This document shows, piece after piece, positions 47,724 through 58,515 of a stretch of 64,000 bases of DNA. The stretch's first letter is position 1. Each line of letters begins with the position of its first letter. The notes under the pieces were generated by a model. That model searched no databases and was not told the origin of the DNA. It saw only the letters and a program-made list of their open reading frames with translations. This DNA comes from an uncultured Pelagibacteraceae bacterium (lineage in GTDB: Bacteria > Pseudomonadota > Alphaproteobacteria > Pelagibacterales > Pelagibacteraceae): positions 1-64,000 of the forward strand of contig CACEEO010000002.1 of NCBI GenBank assembly GCA_902558585.1, given 5' to 3'. Both the position numbers and the translations under genes were made by a program.

Positions 47724-48448
47724 TAAATACCACCTAAATTAACGTTAGAATAAACGTTCTGAACATCGTCATCTTCTTCAAGAGTTTCTAAAAAATCTAA
47801 AACACTATCTTTATTATCTTTATTTACTTCAACACTATTTAACGGGACCCATTCAATTTCTGTGGAAATAAAATTCACGATAATTTTCTCAAGATTTTTT
47901 TTTACATTATATATTTCGCTCATCTGACACTGGACCTCGTGATAACCATCATATGACAAACATTCATCAGCTCCCGACTCGATCGCTAAATCTAAAATTT
48001 TTTCATCTGATATCTCTTTTTTATCAATTTTGATTATACCCAATTGTTGAAAATTATGAGATGCTGAACCTTGAGTCCCTAAGCTGCCACCACTTTTTTG
48101 AAAAATAGTTCTAACATTTGATGCGGTTCTATTTTTGTTGTCTGTTAATGTTTCAACTATAACAGCAATCTTTTCTGGTCCAAAGCCTTCGTATCTTAAA
48201 TTTTCAAAATTTGCTCCTGTAGCTGCAGAAGACTTATCTATTGCTCTTTCAATATTATCTTTAGGCATATTTGCAGATCTAGCAGCCTGTACTGCAGATC
48301 TTAGTCTAGGGTTCATTGCTGGATCTTTGTCACCAAGTTTTGCCGCAACAGTAATCTCTTTAGATAATTTTGAAAATATCTTTGATCTTTGCTTATCAGC
48401 CTTACCCTTTTTATGTTTTATTCCTGCCCAATGTGAATGTCCTGCCAT
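47723..48448 (-). CDS. yebC: YebC/PmpR family protein
   Basis: MAGHSHWAGIKHKKGKADKQRSKIFSKLSKEITVAAK. Confidence 0.96.
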   Translation of the reverse strand: MAGHSHWAGIKHKKGKADKQRSKIFSKLSKEITVAAKLGDKDPAMNPRLRSAVQAARSANMPKDNIERAIDKSSAATGANFENLRYEGFGPEKIAVIVETLTDNKNRTASNVRTIFQKSGGSLGTQGSASHNFQQLGIIKIDKKEISDEKILDLAIESGADECLSYDGYHEVQCQMSEIYNVKKNLEKIIVNFISTEIEWVPLNSVEVNKDNKDSVLDFLETLEEDDDVQNVYSNVNLGGI

Positions 48449-48453
48449 GATCT

Positions 48454-49257
48454 TTAAATATTTTTTAGTTGATCTCCGTATACATAGCTTTTGATGTCTA
48501 TTGCTAAACCTGTTTTTATATCACAATCTACTATAACACCACACAAAGTAGCATCTCCAGTAGCGGGAAAGTGTTTCACTGAATTCTTTTTTAAAAATCT
48601 ATTCAAGGAATTTTCTTTATTCATTCCAATCACTGAATCATAATCCCCACACATACCTGCATCGGTTTGATATCCAGTGCCATTATTAAGTATTCTGGCA
48701 TCATTTGTTGGAATATGAGTATGGGTTCCAACCACGAGAGTTGCCTTTCCATCAAATAGATGTCCTATAGCATTTTTTTCGCTAGTAATTTCACCATGGA
48801 AATCAACTACAAGTAAATCAAAATCTTTTTTCATTTCATTTTCTTTTAAAAATTTTTGAGAAGCTTCAAAAACATCTTCACACTTTTTCATAAAAACGTT
48901 GCCCATCAAATTAAGAACTCCAATTTTTATATCATTCTTTGTTTTATAAATCTGAAAACCTTTTCCTGGTGCAGGTTCAAATAAATTTTTAGGTCTTAAT
49001 AATCTTTCTTCTTTATCAATAAATTCCATAATTTCTTTTTGATCCCAAACATGATTGCCGGTTGTGATAACATCAACTCCACAATTAAAAAAATCCTTAC
49101 ATATTTCTTTAGTTAACCCCACACCTTGAACTGCTGCATTTTCACCGTTTACTATTACAAAATCGATTTTGTTTTGATCAATTTCATTTAATAAATTACT
49201 TGTTAATTTAGAACATCCTGAAATTCCAACAACATCTCCTAAAAATAAAATTCTCAT
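48454..49257 (-). CDS. YmdB family metallophosphoesterase
   Basis: MRILFLGDVVGISGCSKL, VNGENAAVQGVGLT, TGNHVWDQKE. Confidence 0.93.
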   Translation of the reverse strand: MRILFLGDVVGISGCSKLTSNLLNEIDQNKIDFVIVNGENAAVQGVGLTKEICKDFFNCGVDVITTGNHVWDQKEIMEFIDKEERLLRPKNLFEPAPGKGFQIYKTKNDIKIGVLNLMGNVFMKKCEDVFEASQKFLKENEMKKDFDLLVVDFHGEITSEKNAIGHLFDGKATLVVGTHTHIPTNDARILNNGTGYQTDAGMCGDYDSVIGMNKENSLNRFLKKNSVKHFPATGDATLCGVIVDCDIKTGLAIDIKSYVYGDQLKNI

Positions 49258-49799
49258 TGTATAATTTTTTTCTCGGTTATTATTAAATCAAGTTTCTTAT
49301 CATACTTGTTGATAGGTATTTTTTTTATTTCCTGGTATGAAAATCCTAATCCAATTTTAAATATTTTTTTAATTTTAGATACTTTTTCTAAATAACGATC
49401 ATAAAATCCTCCACCATAGCCTAATCTATTCAAATCATCATCATAAGCTACTAAAGGAACAAATATTATATCTGGGAAAATTTTCTTTCCTAAAGTTGGC
49501 TCAGCAATTCCATACTTATTAATTTTTAAAGGATCTTTATTTGTCCATTCAAAAAAATCCATTTGGTTATTTTCTCTAATTATTGGTAAGGAAATATTTG
49601 CCTTTTTGTTTCTTAAAAAATAAAGCATATCCAAGTCATCAATCTCATGATTACAAGGGTAATACCCTCCTACATTTTTGAAATTAATTTTATTTTTTTT
49701 TAAAAATCGATAAATTCTGTCAGGATTGAGACTAAGTTTTTTATTCGAATTTTTTTTTCTAAGATTTAAAATTTTACTTCTTAGCTTAGATTTACTCAC
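49254..49799 (-). CDS. 5-formyltetrahydrofolate cyclo-ligase
   Basis: FVPLVAYDDDLNRLGYGGGFYDRYL. Confidence 0.93.
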   Translation of the reverse strand: MSKSKLRSKILNLRKKNSNKKLSLNPDRIYRFLKKNKINFKNVGGYYPCNHEIDDLDMLYFLRNKKANISLPIIRENNQMDFFEWTNKDPLKINKYGIAEPTLGKKIFPDIIFVPLVAYDDDLNRLGYGGGFYDRYLEKVSKIKKIFKIGLGFSYQEIKKIPINKYDKKLDLIITEKKIIQ

Positions 49800-49803
49800 A
49801 GAC

Positions 49804-50250
49804 CTACTTTGAAATATTTTCTAATTTTGCTTTTTTTACAAAATTTGATATTTGATCAGCAGCTTCATCAATTAAATTTTCGTATTTTTTTTGATTATCG
49901 TCAATTTCTTGTTTTAAATTTTCATGATCAAGATTTAGTTTTTCAATTTCAGATTCTTTTGTGTCCCTATAATCGTAAATTAGAGATTTTAGTTCTTTAA
50001 ATTTTTTTGATAGATCGTTTAATTCTTCTTTTTTTTGATCCACTTTTTTTTTAGTTTCGTAATATTCATCCATTATTTTTACAGCTGTAATTAATAATAA
50101 TTTATTTTCACCTAGATTTCCCAAATCATTTTTTAAATTATTAAACTTTTTGTTAATCTGAATTAACAATTCTTCTAAGTGCTCTTCTTGTCCATCTTCA
50201 CAAGCGAGCAAAAACTCTTTATTGTTAAATTTTATACTTACATTTGCCAT
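49804..50250 (-). CDS. zapA: Cell division protein ZapA
   Basis: N-terminal MANVSIKFNNKEFLLACEDGQEEHLEEL; long coiled coil. Confidence 0.85.
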   Translation of the reverse strand: MANVSIKFNNKEFLLACEDGQEEHLEELLIQINKKFNNLKNDLGNLGENKLLLITAVKIMDEYYETKKKVDQKKEELNDLSKKFKELKSLIYDYRDTKESEIEKLNLDHENLKQEIDDNQKKYENLIDEAADQISNFVKKAKLENISK

Positions 50251-50561
50251 TTATCTATTTCATCCAATAGTGTGTCGGTTTCTTGATTAAGTTCGTCAAT
50301 TTTTTCAGAAAATTCAATTTGTTTTCTTTCTTCCAACTTTTCTTTATTTTTTAAATCCTCAAGTTTTTTTGATAAATTTTCATGTTCCTCAAGTAACGTT
50401 TTATATTTTTCTTCAATCTGTGTTTTTTCAATTTCTAATTGATTTTGTTTTGTGCTTAAATTTTCGATATTTTTTTGTAATTCAGGATTTGTTAGATCTA
50501 AATTTTTTAATTCCTCTAATGCAATATTTAATTTTTTTTCTTTTTCGTTTATAGAATTCAT
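50238..50561 (-). CDS. Small coiled-coil protein of unknown function
   Basis: 107 aa heptad-rich ORF overlapping zapA start. Confidence 0.7.
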   Translation of the reverse strand: MNSINEKEKKLNIALEELKNLDLTNPELQKNIENLSTKQNQLEIEKTQIEEKYKTLLEEHENLSKKLEDLKNKEKLEERKQIEFSEKIDELNQETDTLLDEIDKWQM

Positions 50562-50614
50562 ATATATATGTTTATATTATTAAATAGATTCTTCTTAGTC
50601 TAGTCAGGATAATT

Positions 50615-52573
50615 TTGAGCAAACTACACAATGATTTAGCTAATTGCATCAGATTTTTATCAATTGATGCTGTTCAAAAAGCAAATTCAGGTCACCCAGG
50701 AATGCCAATGGGTATGGCAGATGTTGCTACAGTGTTATTCAAAAATTTTTTAAGATTTAATCCAAAGAATCCAGATTGGTTAAATAGAGATAGATTTGTT
50801 TTGTCTGCTGGTCATGGTTCTATGCTTTTATATTCTTTGCTTTACCTAACTGGATATAAAAGCATATCAATTAATAATATTAAAAAATTTAGGCAGCTTA
50901 ATTCTATTTGTGCTGGACATCCTGAATATCATCCGAAAACAGGTATTGAAACTACAACGGGTCCTCTTGGACAAGGCATATCTAATGCAGTTGGTTTTGC
51001 AATAGCTGAAGAAATTTTAAAAAATAAATTAGGTAAAGATTTAATTAATCACAAAACTTATGTTTTAGCTGGAGATGGATGCTTAATGGAAGGAATAAGT
51101 CATGAAGCGATGAGTTTAGCGGGACATTTAAAGCTTAAAAATTTAGTTATGCTATTTGACAACAATTCAATTTCAATTGATGGTCCAACAAATCTCGCGG
51201 TTTCAGATAATTTTAAAAAAAGATTTGAAGGATATGGTTGGGATTATATTTCTATCAACGGTCATAATGAAAAAGAAATTTTTAAAGCACTAAAAAAAGT
51301 TCAAAAAGCTAAAAAACCTACTGTGATTTCTTGTAAAACAAAGATTGGATATGGTTCACCGAATAAATCAGGAAAAGCATCGTCCCATGGAAGTCCATTG
51401 GGAGTAGATGAAATCAAGCTTGTAAGAAAAGCCTTAAATTGGAAAACCAAACCTTTTGATATTCCAAATAAAATTTTAAATGAATGGAGAAAAATTGGCC
51501 AAAGAGGTGAAATTTTAGAAAAAAAATGGAACAAAGTATTAAAAAGAAAAAAAATAAAATTTAATCAAACTTTAAAAAATAACTTTACTACGGTGCTTAA
51601 GAAAGAAAAAGAGAATGCAATAAAGGAACCAAAAAGTTTAGCTACTAGAAAATGTTCAGAAATGACATTGAATGCATTAACAAAACAAAAAAATAATTTA
51701 ATTGGTGGCTCTGCTGATTTAGCGGGATCAAATAATACAAAAACTAAAAACCATAAAATAATTAAACCTGGAGATTTTACTGGTGACTACATTCACTACG
51801 GAGTGAGAGAACACGCAATGAGTGGGGTTATGAATGGTATCGCACTTCACAGTAATCTAATTCCTTATGGAGGTACTTTTTTAATATTTTCTGATTATTG
51901 CAAACCATCGATCAGATTGTCTGCCTTAATGAAAAAAAGAGTCATTTATGTAATGACTCATGACTCTATTGGGCTCGGAGAAGATGGCCCTACCCATCAA
52001 CCTATAGAACAGCTTTCGGGCTTACGGGCTATACCTAACCTAAATGTATTCAGACCTGCTGATAGAATTGAAACTATCGAGTGTTGGGAACATGCATTAA
52101 AAAGCTCAAAAACACCTAGCGTGCTATCTTTAACAAGACAAAATTTAAATCCAGTAAGAAAAATATACCCAAATAAAAACTTATGCTCATTAGGTGCTTA
52201 TGAGGTTTTAAGAACAAATAAAATAATTAATCTAACAATATTAGCGAGTGGATCTGAAGTTAATCTAGCTTTAGAGGTTAGCCATAAATTAGCCAAAGAT
52301 AAAATATATTCCAAAGTGATATCAATGCCTAGTATGGAACTTTTTGAATTACAATCAAAATCTTATAAAAATAAAATTTTAGAAGAAACAAAATTTAAAA
52401 TATCCATTGAAGCTGGATCAAGCGATTGTTGGAAAAAATATGTAGGTGATAACGGTATTGCTTTTGGAATTGATGAATTCGGAAAAAGTGCACCCTATAA
52501 AGATATTTATAAATATTTTGGACTAGAGAGTACAAACATTAAAAATATCACTAAAAAATTATTAAATAAATGA
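50615..52573 (+). CDS. tkt: Transketolase (TTG start)
   Basis: SGHPGMPMGMADVATVLF, GDGCLMEGISHEAMSLAG. Confidence 0.96.
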   Translation: MSKLHNDLANCIRFLSIDAVQKANSGHPGMPMGMADVATVLFKNFLRFNPKNPDWLNRDRFVLSAGHGSMLLYSLLYLTGYKSISINNIKKFRQLNSICAGHPEYHPKTGIETTTGPLGQGISNAVGFAIAEEILKNKLGKDLINHKTYVLAGDGCLMEGISHEAMSLAGHLKLKNLVMLFDNNSISIDGPTNLAVSDNFKKRFEGYGWDYISINGHNEKEIFKALKKVQKAKKPTVISCKTKIGYGSPNKSGKASSHGSPLGVDEIKLVRKALNWKTKPFDIPNKILNEWRKIGQRGEILEKKWNKVLKRKKIKFNQTLKNNFTTVLKKEKENAIKEPKSLATRKCSEMTLNALTKQKNNLIGGSADLAGSNNTKTKNHKIIKPGDFTGDYIHYGVREHAMSGVMNGIALHSNLIPYGGTFLIFSDYCKPSIRLSALMKKRVIYVMTHDSIGLGEDGPTHQPIEQLSGLRAIPNLNVFRPADRIETIECWEHALKSSKTPSVLSLTRQNLNPVRKIYPNKNLCSLGAYEVLRTNKIINLTILASGSEVNLALEVSHKLAKDKIYSKVISMPSMELFELQSKSYKNKILEETKFKISIEAGSSDCWKKYVGDNGIAFGIDEFGKSAPYKDIYKYFGLESTNIKNITKKLLNK

Positions 52574-53577
52574 CAATTAAAATTGGAATTAATGGAATGG
52601 GACGGATTGGTCGTATGGTTGTTAGATCAATTGTTGAAAGTAAAAATAAAAATTTAAAAATTAATCATATAAACAACAGGTCAAATTCAGAAACTACATC
52701 TAAATTAATTAAATATGACTCTATACATGGAAAATTAAATGCTGATTTAGATTATGATCCAAATCATTTAATAATTAATAAAAATAAAATTACATTTTCT
52801 CAAGAAACAAAAATTGAACACATAAATTGGAAAAAACATGATGTTGATTATGTTTTCGAATGTACTGGAAAATTTAATTCGAAAGAAAAACTTCTTGCTC
52901 ATATAGAAAATGGTGCAAAAAAGGTGATCGTTTCTGCTCCATGTAAAAATGCTGATAAAACAATAGTATTTGGTGTTAATGAAAATATAATTACTAAAGA
53001 AGATAAAATAATATCTGCAGCTTCGTGCACAACCAATTGTCTAGCACCAGTAACCAGTGTTCTTGATGAAAAATTTGAAATTGAAAAAGGTTTTATGACT
53101 ACAATTCATGCATTTACTAGCGATCAGAGAATTTTAGATAATTCACACAAAGATCCAAGAAGAGCAAGATCAGCGAGTCAATCAATAGTTCCCACCTCAA
53201 CAGGAGCTTCTAAAGCAATAGGAGAAATAATACCAAACCTCAAAGGAAAACTAGAAGGTGTTGCGATGAGGGTGCCCACTCCTAATGTTTCTCTTGTTGA
53301 ATTAGTTTTTTGTACAAAAAAAGATATTAATATAAAAAAAATTAATGATGCCTTCGAACAAGCATCAAAAAATAAATTAAAAAATATCTTAGAAGTTACT
53401 CATGAGAAATTAGTATCTATAGATTTTAATCATCATCCTGCATCCGCAATAGTAGATGCTTCTTTAACAAACGTAGTTGGAAGTAATATGGGAAAAATAT
53501 CAGCCTGGTATGATAATGAATGGGGCTTTTCTAATAGAATGTGTGATATCGCTGAAACTTTGCATAAAATCTCTTAA
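52570..53577 (+). CDS. gap: Glyceraldehyde-3-phosphate dehydrogenase
   Basis: IGINGMGRIGRM, ISAASCTTNCLAPV. Confidence 0.97.
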   Translation: MTIKIGINGMGRIGRMVVRSIVESKNKNLKINHINNRSNSETTSKLIKYDSIHGKLNADLDYDPNHLIINKNKITFSQETKIEHINWKKHDVDYVFECTGKFNSKEKLLAHIENGAKKVIVSAPCKNADKTIVFGVNENIITKEDKIISAASCTTNCLAPVTSVLDEKFEIEKGFMTTIHAFTSDQRILDNSHKDPRRARSASQSIVPTSTGASKAIGEIIPNLKGKLEGVAMRVPTPNVSLVELVFCTKKDINIKKINDAFEQASKNKLKNILEVTHEKLVSIDFNHHPASAIVDASLTNVVGSNMGKISAWYDNEWGFSNRMCDIAETLHKIS

Positions 53578-54755
53578 TGAGAAGTATTATAAACGAAAAA
53601 AATCTAAACAATAAAAAAATATTATTAAGACTAGATTTGAATGTCCCTTTGGAAAAAGACAAAATAACAGACACAACAAGAATCGATAAAATTCTTCCTA
53701 CATTAAATTTTTTGATTAAAGAAAAAGCTAAAATTATAATTTTATCTCATGTTGGAAGACCAAAAGGTAAAATTGTTAAAGAACTCTCCCTAAAACCAAT
53801 TTGTGAAGAATTGCAAAATAAATTAAGAAAAAAAGTAAAACTTATTAGCGAAAATATTAAAGAAATAAAAAATAAAAATTTCTTCAGTGACTATAATGAA
53901 GATATTTTTATTTTAGAAAATATTAGATTTTATTCTGAAGAAGAGCAAAATGACAATAAGTTTGCTGAAATGCTATCAAATCTTGGAGATATATATGTTA
54001 ATGACGCTTTCTCTTGTTCGCATAGAGCTCATGCCTCAATTCATGAAATTCCAAAATTCTTACCCTCATTTTCTGGATTGCAATTAGACTTAGAAGTTAA
54101 TGCGCTTAATAAAATAACTTCTGAAATTACAAGACCAATTACTTGTATTATTGGAGGGTCTAAAATTTCAACTAAGATTAATGTTATTAAAAATTTAATT
54201 CCTAAATTTGATTATATTATAATTGTTGGGGGTATGGCTAATAATTTTATAGAATATTTTGGAAATAGTGTTGGAAAATCTATTAAAGAAAAAAATTGCG
54301 ATAAAATAGTCGAAGAAATTATCTCTCTTTCAAAAAAAGAAAAATGTAAAATAATTTACCCAGAAGATGTGATTGTATCTAATGATTTAAATGGATCTCC
54401 TCAAAAGAAAGAATTGAACGAAATATTATTTCATGAAATGATATTAGATATTGGTCCAAAAACTATAGATAAGATAACAAAAATTATTGATAACAGTAAA
54501 ACTATACTTTGGAATGGACCTGCAGGGTATTTTGAAAATTCAAATTTTGCTAATGGAAGTATTCAAATAGCAAAAAAAATAATTGAAAATAATAAAGCAA
54601 ACAAAATTTTTTCAGTTGCTGGAGGTGGAGACACAGTTTCTTTATTAAATAATTTAAATGCTGTTAGTGAATTTAATTTTGTTTCAACTGCAGGTGGAGC
54701 TTTTTTAGAATATCTTGAAGGTAAAAACCTTCCTGGTATAACTGCATTAAATTAA
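53577..54755 (+). CDS. pgk: Phosphoglycerate kinase
   Basis: LLRLDLNVPLEKDKITDTTRI; WNGPAGYFE; GGGDTVS. Confidence 0.97.
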   Translation: MRSIINEKNLNNKKILLRLDLNVPLEKDKITDTTRIDKILPTLNFLIKEKAKIIILSHVGRPKGKIVKELSLKPICEELQNKLRKKVKLISENIKEIKNKNFFSDYNEDIFILENIRFYSEEEQNDNKFAEMLSNLGDIYVNDAFSCSHRAHASIHEIPKFLPSFSGLQLDLEVNALNKITSEITRPITCIIGGSKISTKINVIKNLIPKFDYIIIVGGMANNFIEYFGNSVGKSIKEKNCDKIVEEIISLSKKEKCKIIYPEDVIVSNDLNGSPQKKELNEILFHEMILDIGPKTIDKITKIIDNSKTILWNGPAGYFENSNFANGSIQIAKKIIENNKANKIFSVAGGGDTVSLLNNLNAVSEFNFVSTAGGAFLEYLEGKNLPGITALN

Positions 54756-54756
54756 A

Positions 54757-55767
54757 ATGTCTGAATTAAATAAAATTGCCCTTAAAATAATTTCCAACGG
54801 CAAAGGTATACTTGCTGCTGATGAGAGCACTGGAACTATGACAAAAAGACTTGAAGCAGTAAATGTTAAATCAACTGAACAAAATAGGCTTTCCTTCAGA
54901 GAAATTCTTTTTTCTTCAGACGGAATGAAGGATTACATAGGTGGTGTTATTCTTTACGATGAAACAATAAATCAAATTTCGAGCACAGGAAAAACAATAT
55001 CAGATTTAATATCTAGTTCAGGTGCAATTCCTGGAATTAAAGTTGATGCTGGTGCAAAAGATTTGGCAAATTCACCTAAAGAAAAAATTACAGAGGGATT
55101 AGATGGCCTAAGAGATAGATTGAAAAAATATTATGATCTTGGTGCAAGATTTACAAAATGGAGAGGCGTATATTCTATTGGTGAAAAATATCCAAGTAAA
55201 CTTGCAATTAGTAGCAATGCTCATGCGCTTGCTAGATACTCTGCACTAGTTCAAGAAAGTGGAATGGTCCCAATAGTTGAACCTGAAGTATTGATGGATG
55301 GAAACCATTCTGCTGAAGATTGTTTTAATAAAACATCAGAGGTAATTAAAAAGTGTTTTGAAGAACTAATTTTACACGAAGTTGATCTCTCAGGAGTAAT
55401 ATTAAAACCAAATATGATTTTATCTGGAAGCCTATCAGAAAATAAAATTTCTAGTGAAGAAGTTTCCATCAAAACCTTAGAATGCCTTAAAAATTCTGTA
55501 CCCAATGAAGTTCCTGGAATAGCCTTTTTATCTGGAGGGCAATCTGAAATTGAAGCAACAGAAAATTTAAATTTAATTAATAAAAATAATAATACAAATT
55601 TTATAATGACCTATTCATATGGAAGAGCTCTTCAGCAAAGTGCTTTGAAAGTTTGGTCTAATGATATTAAAAATGTAGAAGCAACTCAAACTACTTTTAA
55701 TCATAGAGCTAAAATGTGTACCTTAGCTGCTCAAGGAAAATGGTCTAGCGAACTTGAAAATAAATAA
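54757..55767 (+). CDS. Class I fructose-bisphosphate aldolase
   Basis: GKGILAADESTGTMTKRL, FTKWRGVYSI, FLSGGQSEIEATENLN. Confidence 0.96.
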   Translation: MSELNKIALKIISNGKGILAADESTGTMTKRLEAVNVKSTEQNRLSFREILFSSDGMKDYIGGVILYDETINQISSTGKTISDLISSSGAIPGIKVDAGAKDLANSPKEKITEGLDGLRDRLKKYYDLGARFTKWRGVYSIGEKYPSKLAISSNAHALARYSALVQESGMVPIVEPEVLMDGNHSAEDCFNKTSEVIKKCFEELILHEVDLSGVILKPNMILSGSLSENKISSEEVSIKTLECLKNSVPNEVPGIAFLSGGQSEIEATENLNLINKNNNTNFIMTYSYGRALQQSALKVWSNDIKNVEATQTTFNHRAKMCTLAAQGKWSSELENK

Positions 55768-56368
55768 AAAAAAATTTATTTATCTTATTTCTCCTAACAA
55801 AATACATTGTTCTTTCTATAAAAATCTAAAGTTAGTTTTAAAAACTGGAAAAGTAAGTTTTTTTCAGCTCAGACTTAAAAGTTACTCTCTGAAAAAGAAA
55901 ATGATAATTGGAAAAAAAATTCAAAATATTTGTAAAAAAAATAAAGTAAAATTTATAATTAACGATAACCCTTTGCTTGTTAGAAAATTAGATGCAGATG
56001 GTTGCCATCTAGGTCAAAAAGATATGAATATTAATATAGCAAAAAAAATACTTGGTAAAAAAATTATAGGAATTACTTGTCATAATTCCATGATTTTAGC
56101 AAAAAAAGCAATTAAAGCTAAAGCTGATTACATTGCCTTTGGTGCTTTTAATCAATCTAAAACTAAAAAAACTAAACATGTGGCCTCTGTAAAGATTTTA
56201 AATGAATTTAAAAAATATTCAAAAACTCCAACAGTAGCTATTGGTGGAATTAATGCTGTTAATTATAAAAATCTATTATTGAATAATGCTAATTTTTTAG
56301 CTATTTCAGGCTACATTTGGAAAAATAAAAAATATAAGCCGTTACAAGCTATAGAAAGACTAAAATGA
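55754..56368 (+). CDS. thiE: Thiamine-phosphate synthase family
   Basis: FFQLRLKSY, FIINDNPLLVRKLDADGCHLGQKDM, PTVAIGGINAVN. Confidence 0.9.
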   Translation: MKINKKKFIYLISPNKIHCSFYKNLKLVLKTGKVSFFQLRLKSYSLKKKMIIGKKIQNICKKNKVKFIINDNPLLVRKLDADGCHLGQKDMNINIAKKILGKKIIGITCHNSMILAKKAIKAKADYIAFGAFNQSKTKKTKHVASVKILNEFKKYSKTPTVAIGGINAVNYKNLLLNNANFLAISGYIWKNKKYKPLQAIERLK

Positions 56369-56925
56369 AAATTAATGCTGGAGAGATAAGGGTTGGAATG
56401 CTCTTAGAATATAAAAATGACTTATGGCAAGTTTTGAAAACCCAACATGTAAAACCAGGAAAAGGTGGTGCGTTTGCTCAAGTTGAAATGAAAAGCTTAA
56501 ATAAAAATACAAAGTTAAATGAAAGATTTAGATCAAGTGAAACAGTAGAAAAGGCGTCATTAGAGGAAAATACTTTCAATTATCTTTATAGTGATGAAAC
56601 TAATTATTTTTTTATGGATCCAAAAACATTTGAACAAATAGAAATAAAAAAAGAAATTGTAGGTGAAAAGGGTAAACTTTTAACTGAAAACCTTCAAGTT
56701 TCTGTAAGTTTTTATAATGAAAACGCATTATCAATTGAATTACCCAACCAAGTGCAGTGTAAAATTGAAACCACTGATGCGGCCCTTAAAGGACAAACTG
56801 TGTCATCATCCTACAAACCAGCAACTCTTGATAATGGTTTAAATATTCAAGTTCCTCCGTTTATTGAAGCAGGAGATGAAATCATAGTTGATACTAGAAA
56901 TTTAGAATACATTAAAAAAATCTAA
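56365..56925 (+). CDS. efp: Elongation factor P
   Basis: LKTQHVKPGKGGAFAQVEMKSL. Confidence 0.96.
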   Translation: MKINAGEIRVGMLLEYKNDLWQVLKTQHVKPGKGGAFAQVEMKSLNKNTKLNERFRSSETVEKASLEENTFNYLYSDETNYFFMDPKTFEQIEIKKEIVGEKGKLLTENLQVSVSFYNENALSIELPNQVQCKIETTDAALKGQTVSSSYKPATLDNGLNIQVPPFIEAGDEIIVDTRNLEYIKKI

Positions 56926-56926
56926 A

Positions 56927-57667
56927 ATGATCTCTATATCCTCAAATTTGAATATTATGATCAAAGCAGCAGAAAAAGCATCAAAGTCCGCGATAAGAGA
57001 TTTTGGAGAAGTTGAGAAACTACAGGTATCCAAAAAAGGACCTCGAGATTTTGTTACAAAAACTGACAAACATGTAGAAAAAATTCTAATTGAAGAACTT
57101 TCTAAAACAAAAAAAAATTATTCTTTTTTATCAGAAGAAGTTGGTTCAATTCAAAACAAAGATAAAGATAATATTTGGATTATCGATCCAATAGATGGTA
57201 CAACAAATTTTCTACACGGCATTCCTCATTTTGCAATTTGTATAGCTCTTGAATCTAAAAAAGAGATAATTAGTGGTTTAATTTATGATCCTATTAAAGA
57301 TGAAATGTTTTATGCAGAAAAAAACAAAGGAGCATATCTAAATAATCAAAGGTTACGAGTATCAAGCAGAAATTTAATAGATGAATGTTTGTTTTCAAGT
57401 AACCATGAAGGAGTAAAATTCAGCAATTTAAATATGAGATACAGCGGATGTGCAGCTTTAGACTTGGCTTATGTGGCTTCAGGTAGATTAGATGGTTTTT
57501 TTCATAATAAAATTAATATTTGGGATGTGGCGGCAGGAGCCTTGTTGGTAGAGGAGGCAGGTGGAATGGTTAATGATTTATATAAATTCGATCAGAATAA
57601 TATAGATATTAGAGCATCAAGTGGGACAATTAATGATAAAATGCTTGAAAATTTAAAGAACTTTTAA
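56927..57667 (+). CDS. suhB: Inositol monophosphatase family (SuhB-like)
   Basis: IWIIDPIDGTTNFLHGIPHFAICIAL, NIWDVAAGALLVEEAGG. Confidence 0.94.
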   Translation: MISISSNLNIMIKAAEKASKSAIRDFGEVEKLQVSKKGPRDFVTKTDKHVEKILIEELSKTKKNYSFLSEEVGSIQNKDKDNIWIIDPIDGTTNFLHGIPHFAICIALESKKEIISGLIYDPIKDEMFYAEKNKGAYLNNQRLRVSSRNLIDECLFSSNHEGVKFSNLNMRYSGCAALDLAYVASGRLDGFFHNKINIWDVAAGALLVEEAGGMVNDLYKFDQNNIDIRASSGTINDKMLENLKNF

Positions 57668-57702
57668 TTGTGTTCTAGGTTTCTTTTGCTATAAGTCTCG
57701 AT

Positions 57703-57933
57703 ATGAAAAAAGACATACATCCAAACTACCACACTATTAAAGTTGAAATGACTGATGGTACTCAATTTGAAACTAAATCAACTTGGGGTGCTGAAGGAGA
57801 TATATTAAAATTAGAGATAGACCCTAAATCTCATTCAGCCTGGACTGGCGGAAAACAAAAATTAATGGATAAAGGTAGAATAAGTAAATTTAATAAAAAA
57901 TTCCAAAATTTTAAATCAGAAAAAAGTAAATAA
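57703..57933 (+). CDS. rpmE: 50S ribosomal protein L31
   Basis: [29 protein letters not shown]...[11 protein letters not shown]. Confidence 0.95.
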   Translation: MKKDIHPNYHTIKVEMTDGTQFETKSTWGAEGDILKLEIDPKSHSAWTGGKQKLMDKGRISKFNKKFQNFKSEKSK

Positions 57934-58515
57934 ATGTCAAACGCACCTTTAATGCCAATGGCGACTGCCGTCTGGTTAGTGGAAAATACTACATTAACTT
58001 TCAAACAAATCGCAGATTTTTGTAAATTGCATGAAGTTGAAATACAAGGAATTGCAGATGGTGAAGTGGCAAAAGGTATTAAAGCATATAATCCTATTAT
58101 ATCTGGTCAACTTTCAAGAGAGGAAATTGAACTGTCATCAAAAGACGAAAATAGACCATTAAACATTAAAAGTAGTGATATTGAAATTTCAAATAACGAA
58201 AAAAAAATTAAGAAATATATTCCTCTATCAAAAAGGCAAGATAAACCTGACTCTGCTTTATGGTTAATTAAACAACACAATATATTAAAAGATTCTCAAA
58301 TAGCCAAGTTAGTTGGCATTACTAAAAATTCTGTGACATCAATAAGAAATAAAAGTTATTGGAACTATAATAATTTAAATCCAAAAGATCCGGTTGCTTT
58401 AAATTTATTCACTCAAAAAGATTTAGTTGAGGCTATTGAAAAAGCTGAAAGAAGAATAAAAAGAGAAAAAAAAGAAAAAGAAAAACAAAATAAATCAACC
58501 CAGGCATCTATTTGA
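57934..58515 (+). CDS. trcR: DUF1013 / TrcR-like cell cycle regulator
   Basis: MPMATAVWLVENTTLTFKQIADFCKLHEVEIQGIADGEVAKGI. Confidence 0.9.
   Translation: MSNAPLMPMATAVWLVENTTLTFKQIADFCKLHEVEIQGIADGEVAKGIKAYNPIISGQLSREEIELSSKDENRPLNIKSSDIEISNNEKKIKKYIPLSKRQDKPDSALWLIKQHNILKDSQIAKLVGITKNSVTSIRNKSYWNYNNLNPKDPVALNLFTQKDLVEAIEKAERRIKREKKEKEKQNKSTQASI

Noticed and set aside
48135-48494. 119-aa plus-strand ORF
   Set aside because: Antisense shadow of yebC
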